Positions 1 to 10,676 of a DNA stretch of 64,000 nt are shown here, one piece after another. Position 1 is the stretch's first letter. Every line of letters starts with the position of its first letter. A program made the position numbers and the translations under genes. The stretch is from Monosporascus cannonballus (taxonomy: Eukaryota; Ascomycota; Sordariomycetes; Xylariales). The stretch spans positions 291,614-355,613 of the forward strand of contig QJNS01000057.1 of assembly GCA_004154925.1 (NCBI GenBank), read 5' to 3'. The notes beneath the pieces are model-generated. The model was not told the DNA's origin. It saw only the letters and a list, made by a program, of their open reading frames with translations, and did not search any database.

Positions 1-851
1 TATTCACTACCCATACTATGAACAACCTGCTGGGCTGCTTCTTCTGCCTTTCACTCCGTACTTTACCATTTTCCCTGACAACAGGGAATCGTTTCCTTCC
101 GGCCACTTGAACAAGTCCAGGGCTCGTGCCATCTTAGGATCCATGTGGCTGTGCGCATTTTTATGCGTAGTCTCCTCTGTTATGGTGCGCCGCCTACCCG
201 ATCTACGCCAGCTCAGCACGGGCGACTAAGGGCCCGCTTCGTTATCCAAAGTTCTAAAGGTTGGTGGTCGAAAGTCGCAACCGGAAGCCGAACAGCCCTT
301 AGACCCTCCAGTCATCCAGAAAGCAGCGATTCAACTATACATAAGGAATGACGAATGTTCCGCCTCTCTTGGTCATCCTCGGGGCTGATCTGCGATAGGA
401 GGCTTCGATGCTGCAATCCGATGGTCTTCGCAACCTCGATTATCAAATTGATTACGAGACGGAGGCCATCTTCCAAGATATATTGTCGGGCAATTGCATA
501 CTTTGCTCTCTAGGATTAGAATGGTTCTTGAGGATGAGGTACGGAACAAAGCAAAGTCAAGTAAACGACAATAAATCAATAATTAAATAGCGAACCAGCG
601 ATAGTAAGGCTCGGACGCTGACCGGTCGAGGGGAGAGCAGGAGCTCGATATTGGACAAGTGTCACACTTACTAGGGAGTAGATACACAGCTCTTGAGGGT
701 ATATTGACTTGTAGGAAGCTAGGAAGTGGTGATCCCACTTGGTGTGGGTGATCCACTGATATAGGGCTTCGGAAAGGAACAACAATCACCCGAAGACCCC
801 AGCTAGGGGTGCCCTTTTCCATGACAACAAGGCTCTTCTTGCGTTGGTTAC
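1..851. other. Spacer without a recognisable gene
   Basis: Only short overlapping ORFs of about 60-80 codons are present, with no familiar motif and no credible splice sites joining them. I see nothing coding here. Confidence 0.5.
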
Positions 852-1049
852 TGTCGCAGAATAGGGGTAGCTCTGTTGGCCATCAAAACTTCAAGCCATG
901 TAGCGCCCCCGAATAACCTTGTCCCGGGGACCCCACACGATATCAGAGCTTTCTAGCCACCGCTCGTTAGAGCCTGAATCTAGTCAGACAATTATCACTT
1001 CACACCACTCTATATACAACCTTATCTCCCGATCAGCTTAACTGTCACA
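852..1049. repeat. Solo LTR, same family as the 49-63 kb copia-type element
   Basis: This 198-bp segment begins TGTCG and ends GTCACA. It aligns along its length with the two 187-bp LTRs at 49079-49265 and 63073-63259; shared blocks include the AATAGGGGTA region near the start and the AGACAATTAT and GATCAGC regions near the end. It is flanked by GTTAC (847-851) and GCTAC (1050-1054), a 5-bp target duplication with one C/T change. No internal retrotransposon sequence lies beside it, so it is a solo LTR left by recombination between two LTRs. Its GC content is close to that of its surroundings, so it looks little affected by RIP, unlike the 49 kb and 63 kb copies. Confidence 0.85.
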
Positions 1050-1782
1050 GCTACAAAAGCTCGAATGAGACTATTACGAATAGTAGGCTCCTCTGGGTCC
1101 ACTGTTGAATGAGTGCTCAACTTGGCGTGAGCCCGTGAGGAGTAAGAAGAGAAGGTGTGGAGTATGAGATTGTTGGAGCAGATGCAATAATCTCGATCCT
1201 TCCTTGGTCTGCATTGTTCTGATTCGCTATGATCAGCCGTCGAAACCCCTCCCCAGCCCGGGTTGGCACATGAGGATTGAGCGTGTCAAAGTAGACGTTA
1301 AACAAGGCTTCCAGGATAGCCAAGGGAGGTTCGGATGGGCGGCGGCTGTCATATGGCTCCACATACGCATTTATATTCATAAGTGATTAGCGGATACGCT
1401 CGGGGGGCGTTGCCGTGGCTTCAGGTATAGCCTTGCTCTGCGGGGCGCTCCGTGGTGCAAGAACAAACTCATCGAGGTCTTCCACCAACGATGTTATAGA
1501 CGTGGTCCCCCGTATGGTTCCTAGCGATATAAGGAGCGCCTAGTTGGTTGTTACGAATGCGATCAATCACCAGTCTTTGCCCTTGGCGCAACGGTGCGGA
1601 GTGCAGCCGTTACATCAACTGACTTTGCTATAGTACTCGCCTATCGCTATGTTGCAGTCCACATTGAGCTGTATTAGCTGCAGCGCCCTACAATCGCTTT
1701 AGCAGTCTATCAAAGGACTTCGATAACTATACTGAGCGCTTCCTATGATTTTGTTAGACCAGATTTCCGGCGTTCTTTTAGC
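1050..1782. other. Spacer without a recognisable gene
   Basis: Short ORFs only (for example 1117-1380 on the minus strand), with no domain I recognise. It includes the 3' flank of the ceramidase gene. I see nothing else. Confidence 0.45.
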
Positions 1783-2735
1783 TCAGGATGATGTTCGCTG
1801 CCTGTCGCATAGCATGTTCACCAGGCGGATATACTTCGCAGCCCCTATAGCTGTCAGTACATGCCACCAACCATGTAGCTCTAGTGCCCAGGCCCAAGGA
1901 AGCCCTAGTCTCATTCTAAGACCCCTCAACTCCAGGCATTTCTCGAGATCGATGTTCCAGACCACGAAAGCTGCGACAAGAATGGCAGCAGCCTCCCAGA
2001 AGCAGCGTACCATCCGAGACTTCTCGCCCTGGGGACGACCATGAGAGTAGATAAGGAATAACGTCCGCGGCCAGATGAGGTGCACCATGGCGCTAAAAGC
2101 AAGTACGTGAAGTAGAATGTCGCCAGATCTCACGTAGATGACCGATGCGGCGACGGCAATTGATGCGATAGTAGCTGTTATAAGTCTAGCAACCTGAACA
2201 GTCTGCTGGTATACGCAAAGACGGCGCAGGATGCAGGCAGAAATAACTAGCATAGATAAATCGTCCGAAAACTGCGCATGTTGGAGCAAGGTCGTATGGT
2301 AGACCATAGAGGTGACGCCGACGAAGAACAGAGCGGTAGACATGGAATCCAAGCCCCGCCATGCCGACTTCAACCGCGGAATCTTAGATAAGCGAAGAGC
2401 CATATAGACTGTAAAGTGTGTCAGCATTGCCAATCGGGAGACTCGCGGGAGTGGTGTAAAGGAACAAGAGCCCAAGAATCTATCTGGGCCTGAAATGGGG
2501 TCAATGCTGTAGTGTAGGCCAGATTACTGAGACAGTTCACGAACTCGGCTATGTACCGGGTAACAATGTAATCCTCCTCGCAAAAGCTAATCGTCATTGC
2601 ATGTTAAGATTGTTTGGAACGACGAACGAGGCACGGGTTGGGCGGATTTACTCACTTCGCGGCGCTCGTTGGGGGTCCCCAAACGCCAGAGTTCGCGTAT
2701 GCATCACCGCCAAAGTGTCGATTATGATGGCCCAT
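1783..2735 (-). CDS. Alkaline ceramidase (YPC1/YDC1/ACER family), three exons, 254 aa
   Basis: Exons are complement(2656-2735, 2528-2586, 1783-2408), 765 nt in frame. Members of this family hydrolyse ceramide to sphingoid base and fatty acid in the ER or Golgi membrane. Exon 1 ends in the family's WGPPTS motif. Exon 2 opens with FCEEDYIVTRYIAEF. Exon 3 carries VYHTTLLQHAQFSDDLSML (metal-ligand His and catalytic-type Asp) and the LELHGWWH motif with two further His. Several hydrophobic helices fit the seven-span fold. Intron 1 (69 bp) has a consensus GTGAGT donor. Intron 2 is odd: the expected donor after the conserved SNLAY codons is absent, and the only GT that keeps the frame (GTAATC at 2522-2527) skips about five conserved residues. 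The gene may therefore be slightly damaged or splice unusually. The start is the first ATG before the WGPPTS exon. Confidence 0.8.
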
Positions 2736-3701
2736 GATGAGTAAGGAAGTCTCTCGTAGAAGCCAGAGTGACTTTGGGAACACGACGAGTCCGATTCTTT
2801 AACCAAGTAATGAAACGGATGGTTTTTTTGATTAGTGTTGGAGTGTTTAACCCGCGTTGCGGAGTTTGATCGGTAGATTCATTGTTCTGGGCCACCTTCC
2901 TACATGGAGGTACGTACCTACTTTGGTTCAGGTCCGCTTGTCAGCAGCGAGTTTTGGCGGCCAGAAATCGTAACCTTCACACCTCCTATCTGAGATCATC
3001 CGCCAGCACTCAGGTAGCGGAACCCGCGCCACCGCTTTGTACTTCTGGGAGGGACTTCGAAAGCTGCTGCTACTTCCCCATTTTGCCTTAATAACATATA
3101 CTCATGCATGTTGAACCTTTGAGCATATACTAGGCCGTAGACTAACATTTACCGAATCCTTCTTCACTGCTGATCCGGACGAGATTCGCAATACTGACTC
3201 TTCAGCCTACACCTCGTATGCGAAGTGGGCGTAAGTTCTAAGTGAGGACTCAAAAGGACTGTACACGCATAGTCCCCGCATCTCTTCTACCCCTGCTGCC
3301 CAATTGAGCTGACTATTCTATCATTATACTCGAATATTGTTGGTTGAACTCTTGATCCTGCATTGGATCCCCGACTGTACCTCCCGAATAACGCAATGCA
3401 GATATAAGAGGAAGCCCACAGGATGCTCTTAGGTCGAAGTAAGGAACTAAGAGCGAAAAAACGAATACAAACCTTGGAGCGTTAGTCACCCGTATTGACA
3501 ACGCTGCAGACAGATTGCGTGCAAACCCCCTTATCCATTTGCTTGCATCGGCCTGCTACAGTTAAGCCCTTGGTAGTCCAGTAGATGGTTGCCCTTACCC
3601 GCTCTATCCGAGAAATTCAGCTCCCAGTGTGCAATTAATCGTCCTCACTTGTCTGAGTAGAGGTTGCACCTCTTCTAGACGGATAGGATAACTGAACAAG
3701 T
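2736..3701. other. Spacer without a recognisable gene
   Basis: It holds the upstream flank of the ceramidase gene and short ORFs with no recognisable domain. No tRNA or repeat was seen. Confidence 0.4.
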
Positions 3702-4690
3702 ATGCCTGTTTCAAATGCAGCCAAGCCGCCCAAGCCGGACGGCATGGCTTAAGCCGCGAAGAAGTCGTTCTCATTTTACTTCGCGTTTGTCGCGTTGAAC
3801 AGCATGATGTCTATCGCCTCCTCGATGCCACAACGCTTGCAGTAGCTATTCCTGAGGTAGCGCGCCAGCTGATCGGGGCGGCGCTCGAAGCTTTCTGGAC
3901 CAGTACTTGCTTCATGCTTGCCGTCGTCGTCATCCAACACCTATATACGAGCATCTCTGACGTACTCGGTCGCATCGCTGAAAGAGCGACCACTCTACCT
4001 CGGCTTGCTCGCTATCCCTATGTCGGCTGGAAGCGTGACTACCCCTTCCTTGCTTCCTTGCGGGACTAGCTCCCATAGTATGGTATTTCAGAAAGCCCTG
4101 CTTTTCGAATGCTGGTTCTGAACAGTCGCCCTACTCCCAAGTCTCATGCCGGCTAACCATACTAACAAAACCTGCTACAGATCTTAGGACCTTCGGTTGG
4201 TGCACTATTCAGCCAATACGTCTCCTGGGGATGGATCGGCTGGATTAACCTACCGTTGACAGCCATTGAATTTCCCTTGGTCGTTCTATTCTTGTGATTA
4301 AGACCGATTCAGGAGTCACTCTGGACTAAATTCCAACGTCTGGACTGGATTGGCATGACACTCTTTCCCGTTGGATGCATCTGCTTCATCCTCCCTCTAA
4401 GCTGGGCCGACGCCATTTATCCCCGGAGTTCATAGCAGGCTTTAGTTCCCTTGATACTGGACGTCCTATTGCTCTGAGCCTTCGGCGTGTACGAGTCTCG
4501 ACCCCCCGAGCCCGTCATGCTACACCGTTTATTTAACTCGCCAATAACTGCAACTACGCTCTTCGGCACATTTGTTCACGATATGGTTGTGTATTGCTTC
4601 CCGCTGTATCTGCCTTTGATCTTCCAGGCGTCGTTCCTCGAGACTGCCTTGGACTCAGCTGTGTCCTCAAGAAGCCACAACTTTGCAATA
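3702..4690 (+). pseudogene. Broken MFS drug/metabolite efflux transporter (DHA2-like, 14-span type)
   Basis: Conceptual translation in shifting frames gives MFS segments in the right order. The N-terminus from ATG 3702 is interrupted by a stop after about 16 codons. Next comes the first-helix region YFAFVALNSMM, then after a frameshift LDATTLAVAIPEVARQL and a following helix ending ISDVLGR. Further on are ILGPSVGALFSQYVSWGWIGWINLP, a stop near 4298, the RLDWIGMTLFPVGCICFILPLSWADA helix, more stops, and PLYLPLIFQASF before the sequence ends near 4680. The LDATTL and SWGWIGWINLP-type signatures are those of the 14-span efflux pumps often found in toxin and metabolite clusters. The C-terminal third is missing. 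At least four stops or frameshifts exclude function. It lies just upstream of a polyketide synthase relic on the same strand. Confidence 0.8.
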
Positions 4691-4794
4691 GGTGGGCGAA
4701 CTACCCATCCCTTACCTTGGTTTTTGGCAGGCCTTTTTTCTTTTCTTTTATATATATACATATTTTAAGTTGGCATATCCCCCAGACCCCTGGA

Positions 4795-5597
4795 CTCTGT
4801 ATAGGAAAACTTCCGCGCCGGAAAGATCCAGCCAAGCAGACTTACCAAAGTCTTCGATGCGGGGGCTGTTCAGAATGCCTTTCGACTTTCGATATAAGCA
4901 ACAGGGCTTGCACATCGGCAAAATAGTCGTTTCGATATCGGAGGGCACGGACAGCAGCAAGCTAGTCCCCCTCCCCTAAAGAGTGCAAGCCCTTTAGAGC
5001 TGGATAGTACGGCATCGTATCTCCTGGTGAGGGGCCTGGGCGGTTTGGACGTGCCGTTTTAAGATATATGATTGAGCACGGCGCCCGCCGGTTATGATAT
5101 CTTTCTCGGATCGCCGGACAGGGTTCCGAGGATTTTGGGCTCATTCATGGACTCGAAAGTATGGGCTGTGATATTCGACTTGTTGAAGGGAGTGTCGCGG
5201 GCCCGGACGACGTATTGCGGGCGATCCAACAAGCTCCGCGCCTCAGGGTATCCTGCGAGTATCGATGGTTCTTCGGGAGCAAGTATTCCCCGGATGACCA
5301 TGACCGAATGGAATACGGCTAGTGGTCCGGAGATTCAAGGCACGTGGAACCTGCACAACATTACCTCCCTTGTCGGAAAATATCGACCTGGACTTCTTCG
5401 TTTTGTTCCCTACCATGTCTGGATTTATCGGGCAGCCGGGACAGATCAATTATGCCGGTGCAAACACATTCCTCGATGCGTTCGCCCGGTACCATTGGAA
5501 GATGGGCCTCGCAGCGGCCGCGATAGACATGGGTGCCGTGGAGGAAGTCACTGCGCCAGTCGATACACCGCGTGGCGCGTCCGTTCTGCACACATAA
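4795..5597 (+). pseudogene. Relic of a highly reducing polyketide synthase (end of ER domain plus KR domain)
   Basis: Translation in three shifting frames recovers consecutive parts of a type I fungal PKS. The end of the enoylreductase domain is seen as TKVFDAGAVQNAFRL and then GLHIGKIVVSI (about 4840-4940). The ketoreductase follows: YLLVRGLGGL and GRAVLRYMIEHGARRL (NADPH-binding region, broken by a frameshift near 5040), then GLESMGCDIRLVEGSVAGPDDV, then MTMTEWN..IQGTWNLHN. The best-kept part is DLDFFVLFPTMSG..GQPGQINYAGANTFLDAFARY (about 5380-5500), with the catalytic-type Ser, Tyr and Asn pattern. Several frameshifts and a stop interrupt it. No KS, AT, DH or ACP part lies nearby. The order and strand match the adjacent MFS relic, suggesting a decayed secondary-metabolite cluster. 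Confidence 0.82.
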
Positions 5598-6432
5598 GTG
5601 TAATACATACGATCTCGTCGTACATGTGAGTGGAGAGCATAAGGAGCAATCTGTACCATTCGACTGTCCATACAAGAACTGCTCGAGCATAATCGGTGGC
5701 GCGAGGTATTTCGCCGATCGTTACATACGCCGGCATGGCTTAGATTCATAGATATGGCTTGGAATGAGGGTCTGAAAATAGATAGGTACCGAGGAAGCCG
5801 ACGATGTGTTCGTTTGCTCATTATTTCCCAAGAGGATGCCCTTCTCCCTAACAAGTTCTGCCGGTTTTGTCGCTAATTCCTACAAATCATTAGAGGTCTC
5901 ACATTAAGGCGGCAGAACTCTTCATTCTACATAATCCTAGTTTGGACTGCATGCAAAACCAAGGGCTCTCTCGTGAGAGGGGGCCACTCGAACGAGGTGC
6001 CACAGCCTCGAGACCTTTATCGACAAAGCGTGAGGCATCGACACGATATATCCGGAACCGAAGGCCACCGCGGTGCAAAAGCCTTAATCGGTGTGCTAGG
6101 ACTAGATCAGAATCAGGCATTAATCAATCGCTTAGAAATGAGCCCACCTGTTCAATGCGTTCCACGCTTTCGACGGGCTAACGTCATCTCCCTGCCGGTA
6201 GCTCTCATGGCCATAATGATCCTTGCCTGAAGACTCTTGCGTCACACCGCTGCGCTGCAGCTCGTCATCATTATATCTTGGTCGAGGTTCCGTACCGTCT
6301 TCTCGAAGACGCACCCTGTCAGGCACCCGGAAGGTAGGGGGTGCCACTAGGAGACTTGCCAATAAGACACGGCAGAGTTCTAACTTTTTGGTCTGCCCGA
6401 GCCGCAATCTCATTAGACAGAAGTCTCTATAT
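5598..6432. other. Spacer between PKS relic and HET gene
   Basis: It contains short ORFs on both strands without recognised motifs. It may include further PKS debris too decayed to identify, and the 3' flank of the HET gene. Confidence 0.4.
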
Positions 6433-8280
6433 TCAAGTAATCTCTCTCAGGCCAACAAGGTCACCGGGTTTCTCTATGAGACACTGCGGCCACTTCAACG
6501 CGCTCGGTTCATTCCTTAACCCAGCGAAGCGGTGGGTTTCACTATAGTTGGGGAAGTTCCAGTTCCAGTGGCGGAAGTCCAATTCAAGAGTTGCGACGTC
6601 GTCCACCTCGCCGCCGCCGCCGTCGTCCCCCTCCTCGAGCTCGTGGCAGTAATCCAACTGCTCGCGGAGGTCCACGTTCGCCATCAGCTCCTGCATGCGG
6701 AGCAGACTGAGATCCGCGGGCACCCGTGCGAGTCTGCAGACGGCGCCGCTGCTACCGCCATCGCCGTCGCCGTCGGGGGGATGCTCTGCCGTCTTGCTGG
6801 ACGTGAAGAAAGGGACGGTGACGAGCAGCAGCAGGCCGTTATTCGGGCGGCGCTGCTGCTGTTGACGGCGGCAGGTGTCGCCGGACTCGACAAAGTGCAC
6901 GAAGAACTCGAAGGGGTTGCCCCACCGGCGGCGGACGTTCTTCGACCAGCTGACGACGAACTCCGGGTTGAACGAGTTGGGGGGCGGGTAGACGGCCGCC
7001 TCATCGAAGCCCGGGAACGACCACCGCTTCAGGTAGACGCGGCGCCGGTCGGGCCTGTGCTCGCGGTACCCGCCACCCCGCTTCACGCATAGCCTCCGCA
7101 CGGGCGCGGTGCCGCGCAGCACCACCGAGTCGTCGAGCTCGACGGGCGCGAAGCCCCCAGCGCGCACGAAGTCGCCGTCGCCGGCGGGGCACAGGGGCAC
7201 GGCGAGCAGCGGCCTCCTCGCGACGGCGCCCTCGGGGGTAGTCATTGCGGTATAGTAATTCCGCGACCCGATGCCATCGGCGCAGTTCAGGACGCCGTAC
7301 GCGAGCACGAAGTTCGGGTCCTCGTATACGGGCAGCGTCGCCTCGAGGCCGTGCTGCGACACGCCGAAGGAGATCCGCGGGACGCCCGAGAAGGCGTAGT
7401 CGGCGACGCGCGCGCAGTGCATAAAATCTAGCGGCGAGCTCGCCAGGTAGCCGCCCCCGCTCGGCTGCGACCCCGGGTTGCGGCTCCGGTGGCCCCAGGC
7501 CAGGATCGACGTGTCGCCCGTCGCGCGCATGATCTCCTCCTGCAGCCTCCGGAAGGCCCCCGTGATGCCCTCGCCGTACAGCAGCGGCATGTGGATGCCG
7601 AAGATGCCCAGCAGGCAGTAGGCGGCGTCCTCGCCGCGCGTGGTCTCGCGCCCGGCCGCCCACGACATGCGGCAGGCGACACTGGCGCGGTGCAGCAGGT
7701 TGTCGTTGCCGCCGCCGCGCTCCAGGTACTCCTCGCCGATGCCGGTGATGCTCGCGATGAGGGCCGCCAGGCCGGCCCTGTCGCCGAGCGGGGTCCAGTC
7801 GCGCGCGAAGAAGACGACGCTGCGGGGCGCGAGCAGCTCCTGCAGCGTGAAGCCGCGCGAGAACCAGCGGCAGCGCCGGAACTGAGGAGGGTCGTCATCG
7901 CAGTGCTGCCCCTCCTTCTCCCCGCCGCTGCCGCACACGTCCGCGTCCGAGAGATACGCGTAGCAAACCTTTGCGTTCTGGTACCAGCGGTACATGGAGT
8001 TGATGGACTCCTGTAGCTCGGCGCTACTGCTCTTGTCGATGCAGCACGTGTCCACCCAGATGTAGCGCAGGCCGTCGCGGCGCGCCTGCTGCGCGCAGTT
8101 CCTGATCTTCTGCCACCCCGCCTTGTACTTGTATTTGAGCCGCCACCACGGAATGCCGCCACGCATATCCTGGTAGACCACCTCCTCGCCGCCCCATGTG
8201 TGCGAAAGGATGGCGTACTCCGGAATAGAGGGCTCCGAGAATTCCTCGAAGTCGAGGGTGTGGGAATTTAGGAGGCGCAT
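6433..8280 (-). CDS. HET (heterokaryon incompatibility) domain protein, 615 aa, single exon
   Basis: HET-domain proteins act in non-self recognition and regulated cell death after hyphal fusion; the domain is TIR-like. The N-terminus matches the family: MRLLNSHTL, then YAILSHTWG (about residues 22-30), RYIWVDTCCIDK (72-83), the MYRWYQNAKVCYAYLSD segment, WFSRGFTLQELLAP (139-152), and the AAYCLLGIF..MPLLYGEG segment that normally closes the domain. The rest (about 270-615) has no known domain, and no NACHT, WD40 or ankyrin region is visible. The ORF is open for 23 codons further upstream, but the Met at 8278-8280 matches the usual MRLL start. The C-terminal half has short low-complexity acidic and Gly runs. 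The gene is much more GC-rich than its surroundings, so many out-of-frame ORFs overlap it. Confidence 0.88.
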   Translation of the reverse strand: MRLLNSHTLDFEEFSEPSIPEYAILSHTWGGEEVVYQDMRGGIPWWRLKYKYKAGWQKIRNCAQQARRDGLRYIWVDTCCIDKSSSAELQESINSMYRWYQNAKVCYAYLSDADVCGSGGEKEGQHCDDDPPQFRRCRWFSRGFTLQELLAPRSVVFFARDWTPLGDRAGLAALIASITGIGEEYLERGGGNDNLLHRASVACRMSWAAGRETTRGEDAAYCLLGIFGIHMPLLYGEGITGAFRRLQEEIMRATGDTSILAWGHRSRNPGSQPSGGGYLASSPLDFMHCARVADYAFSGVPRISFGVSQHGLEATLPVYEDPNFVLAYGVLNCADGIGSRNYYTAMTTPEGAVARRPLLAVPLCPAGDGDFVRAGGFAPVELDDSVVLRGTAPVRRLCVKRGGGYREHRPDRRRVYLKRWSFPGFDEAAVYPPPNSFNPEFVVSWSKNVRRRWGNPFEFFVHFVESGDTCRRQQQQRRPNNGLLLLVTVPFFTSSKTAEHPPDGDGDGGSSGAVCRLARVPADLSLLRMQELMANVDLREQLDYCHELEEGDDGGGGEVDDVATLELDFRHWNWNFPNYSETHRFAGLRNEPSALKWPQCLIEKPGDLVGLREIT

Positions 8281-9124
8281 AATACTTTTGAGTATGAGGG
8301 GAGCGAGAGAGACCCCGTTCCTCACTTGGAGGGTAATGGCAATTCCCAAGCACGGGTTAAGGTGGATCCTGTCGAGGCGGGTACATCACTGTTTTGGGCT
8401 GAGATGTGAGCAGCAAGAAACGGGACGACTAAGTCGTCAATAGTGTAGAAACGACTATGGTTAAAAACGGAATAGGAGATACCGTAGTAATACGCATAGA
8501 GATGGAACGAGAAGGTTACAAGGCGCCCCCCAGGCTGGTCAAGCCTCATCTTAGGCAACTTTTCAGCTTCCCCTTTTGAGATTCTGGAGTTGACACTAAA
8601 AGTTTCTAGCCTATCAACACAGAGTACCACATATGAGTTAGCATTATGATAACTAACCTGTCAGCTCTACATAACACGTACCGCAGGTGCCGAATTGAAT
8701 CGAACAAGAGCCATAGTAGAAAGCGTAGCGAAATTGCTGTTGAATCAAGAACAATTTTCCTAGCATCTATCCTTTTATATACAGGCAACATAATGTTAAC
8801 GTTTATAATAAGCCCTTGAAGAGTCGCTACATCTCCTCATACTGTACCTAGGCAATGGGTTATAACGGCCCGGGACTCCGCCCTCCCCGCGAAGCATCCT
8901 TCAAAGGGCGTCGGCATGGCAGCTTTTTACTGTCACGGGTTATCCGGCATGGCAGCTTTTTACTGTCACGGGTTATCCGGCATGGCTCCTATTGGCTGGA
9001 TGGCTGCAAACCTTGGCAGCGCCCACGCCTTTTGACATGATGGCTTGGCGGTGCTTTATATCCCTAACATTAACTTGTCTCTTTTAACATTGGTTATATC
9101 CCCTTGAGGGCGATTAAGGCGTTA
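8281..9124. other. Spacer upstream of the HET gene
   Basis: No gene is recognised. It contains the HET promoter region and a 33-bp tandem duplication (listed separately). Confidence 0.4.
8912..8986. repeat. Tandem duplication, 33-bp unit, 2.3 copies
   Basis: Two identical 33-bp units (8912-8944 and 8945-8977) starting CGGCATGGCAGC are followed by a 9-base partial third copy. No function is implied. Confidence 0.9.
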
Positions 9125-9262
9125 GTCACAACAATTTTCTAGAGGTGCCTGTTACTCAGTTACCTTAATCAGGAAATGGTACTGGATTGTTGTAATTTTA
9201 TTGGCTCAATTTGGGAAGATTAGTGAAAACTTTGACCCACGACCTGAAAATTGTTGCGACTA
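9123..9262. mobile_element. Small TA-flanked inverted-repeat element (MITE-like), about 136 bp
   Basis: GTTAGTCACAACAATTTTC at 9121-9139 is the reverse complement of GAAAATTGTTGCGACTAAC at 9246-9264 except for one base. Taking the TA dinucleotides at 9123-9124 and 9261-9262 as the target duplication leaves 15-bp terminal repeats, as expected for a non-autonomous Tc1/mariner-pogo type element. No transposase is encoded. Family membership is inferred from TA and size only. Confidence 0.6.
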
Positions 9263-9264
9263 AC

Positions 9265-10112
9265 ATCTTTTCGGCCATAAGCGGATAATTATGTCTCGGG
9301 GTGCCAGAAGCCTACGCAATAAGCTGGCAAAGAAGCTATCCTAAACAGCAGCATACTCCATAAAACGTCAACTTCGTGCTATTTAACTGGCTACGAATTT
9401 CCCTTTCTATTCCAGGGCTAACCGAAAAAGCAGCTAGGGCGTGTTGTGCAGCCTTCTTGCACCCGAAGACATATTATTAGTAAATACCCCTGCGACCTGT
9501 ATGGACCATTTGCCCATTGTGTTACTTTCCTCTTTAGGAAGTGAGGTCATAGGATATTTGGCCAAATAAAGAACGCGATACAATAGCACTCGTTCACTCC
9601 GTTCGTTCCTCAGTTCGTTAGACGAGGGCATTCCGAAGAATACAAACTGCCATATCTTCACGTCTTTTTTCCAGTCACCGCATGGTAGCACAGAATAGCG
9701 TCCAGATCACCGTAGCGTTTGCCAAAGCAGCTATCGTGGAGTGTGGATGGGCTAGTAGCAGCGGGAAGCAGCCTGAAGACCTAGCACGAACATTATATCA
9801 AACGCTCTTTTCTTATGCGGCTTAGGGTAGCTTCGGTGATCGCGGCTTGGTTTCCGATCCTTTTTCCCAAAGCAAATAGCTCCATAGAGATTCCTTCATC
9901 CATCCGATGATCCTCGAATTGTACGTGTCATCAGATCAAAGTATTAGATCAAGGGCCTGGGTAGGTATCAAAATTCTAGTAATATTATAGATTGTTCACA
10001 GCAGGTAATATCCGAGTTCTCCTACGATCCCTCCAACGTACTGGCGCGTCCGATGCCCATCTACAACCTCAAGCTCAAGCTACTGCCAGTCACTGCAAGA
10101 TCAGAGTCAGAT
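9265..10112. other. Spacer downstream of con-6
   Basis: Short ORFs without recognised motifs. I see no RNA gene or repeat. Confidence 0.4.
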
Positions 10113-10676
10113 CTAGGACTGCAGATCGGCCAGCTTCTCCTCCGCGCGCTCCTTGGCCTCTTCCGAGACACCTGGATTACTGATACTGGCCTTCAGGCCA
10201 CGTGCTCTATTACAAGGTCATCAGCTTACTGTGTGCAAAATAACAATAGCGGCATCAAAAGACGAGGACCGCGCTAGGGAGCAGATACTTACATGTTTCT
10301 GGGGTCCTTTTCGCTCTGGTCACTGCTCTTCGACTGGCTCTGCCGGGCATCGTACGGCTCTTCGTAAGATTCTAGCACTGCGCGCGAGTGCTCCTTTGCT
10401 TTATCCGAGGTGTCTGATAGAGCAGATGGCATGGTTAGAATGCGGTTATTTGGTTTGGGGGGCTTCGGGATGAGGGTAGGTTTGAGTGATCTGTTGATGG
10501 GCGATCTAATAATCGGGTTACATGATAAGAGGATATAAAAGGGCGCTACAGGGATAAAACGTACTCGGGTTGCTGATAGTGGCCTTGTGACCTCGGAGCA
10601 CGTTCTGGGGATCGCGCTCGTCCATATTCTTAGGGACCTCCTGCTGGATGTCGCTGTAGTTGTCTTGGTCGGCCAT
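10113..10676 (-). CDS. con-6: Conidiation-specific protein 6 (Con-6 family), three exons, 108 aa
   Basis: Exons are complement(10565-10676, 10293-10413, 10113-10206), 327 nt in frame. The Con-6 family is named for a Neurospora protein abundant in conidia and cleared on germination; its biochemical role is unknown. The family repeat occurs twice. The first is GHKATISNPNTSDKAKEHSR followed by AVLE, and its NP-N-TS block is formed exactly across intron 1. The second is GLKASISNPGVSEEAKERAE followed by EKLADL at the C-terminus, with intron 2 just before it. Between them is a hydrophilic linker rich in Ser, Gln and Lys. There is no signal peptide or membrane segment. Donors are GTACGT and GTAAGT and acceptors TCAG and ATAG. 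The gene is divergent from the small-protein gene at 11382, with about 700 bp between starts that could hold shared control sites. Confidence 0.9.

Noticed and set aside
7001..8162. Arg/Ala-rich ORFs on both strands within the HET gene
   Set aside because: Composition artefacts of a GC-rich gene with no family motifs.
8912..8986. CRISPR-like array
   Set aside because: A simple tandem duplication without spacers, and the organism is a eukaryote.
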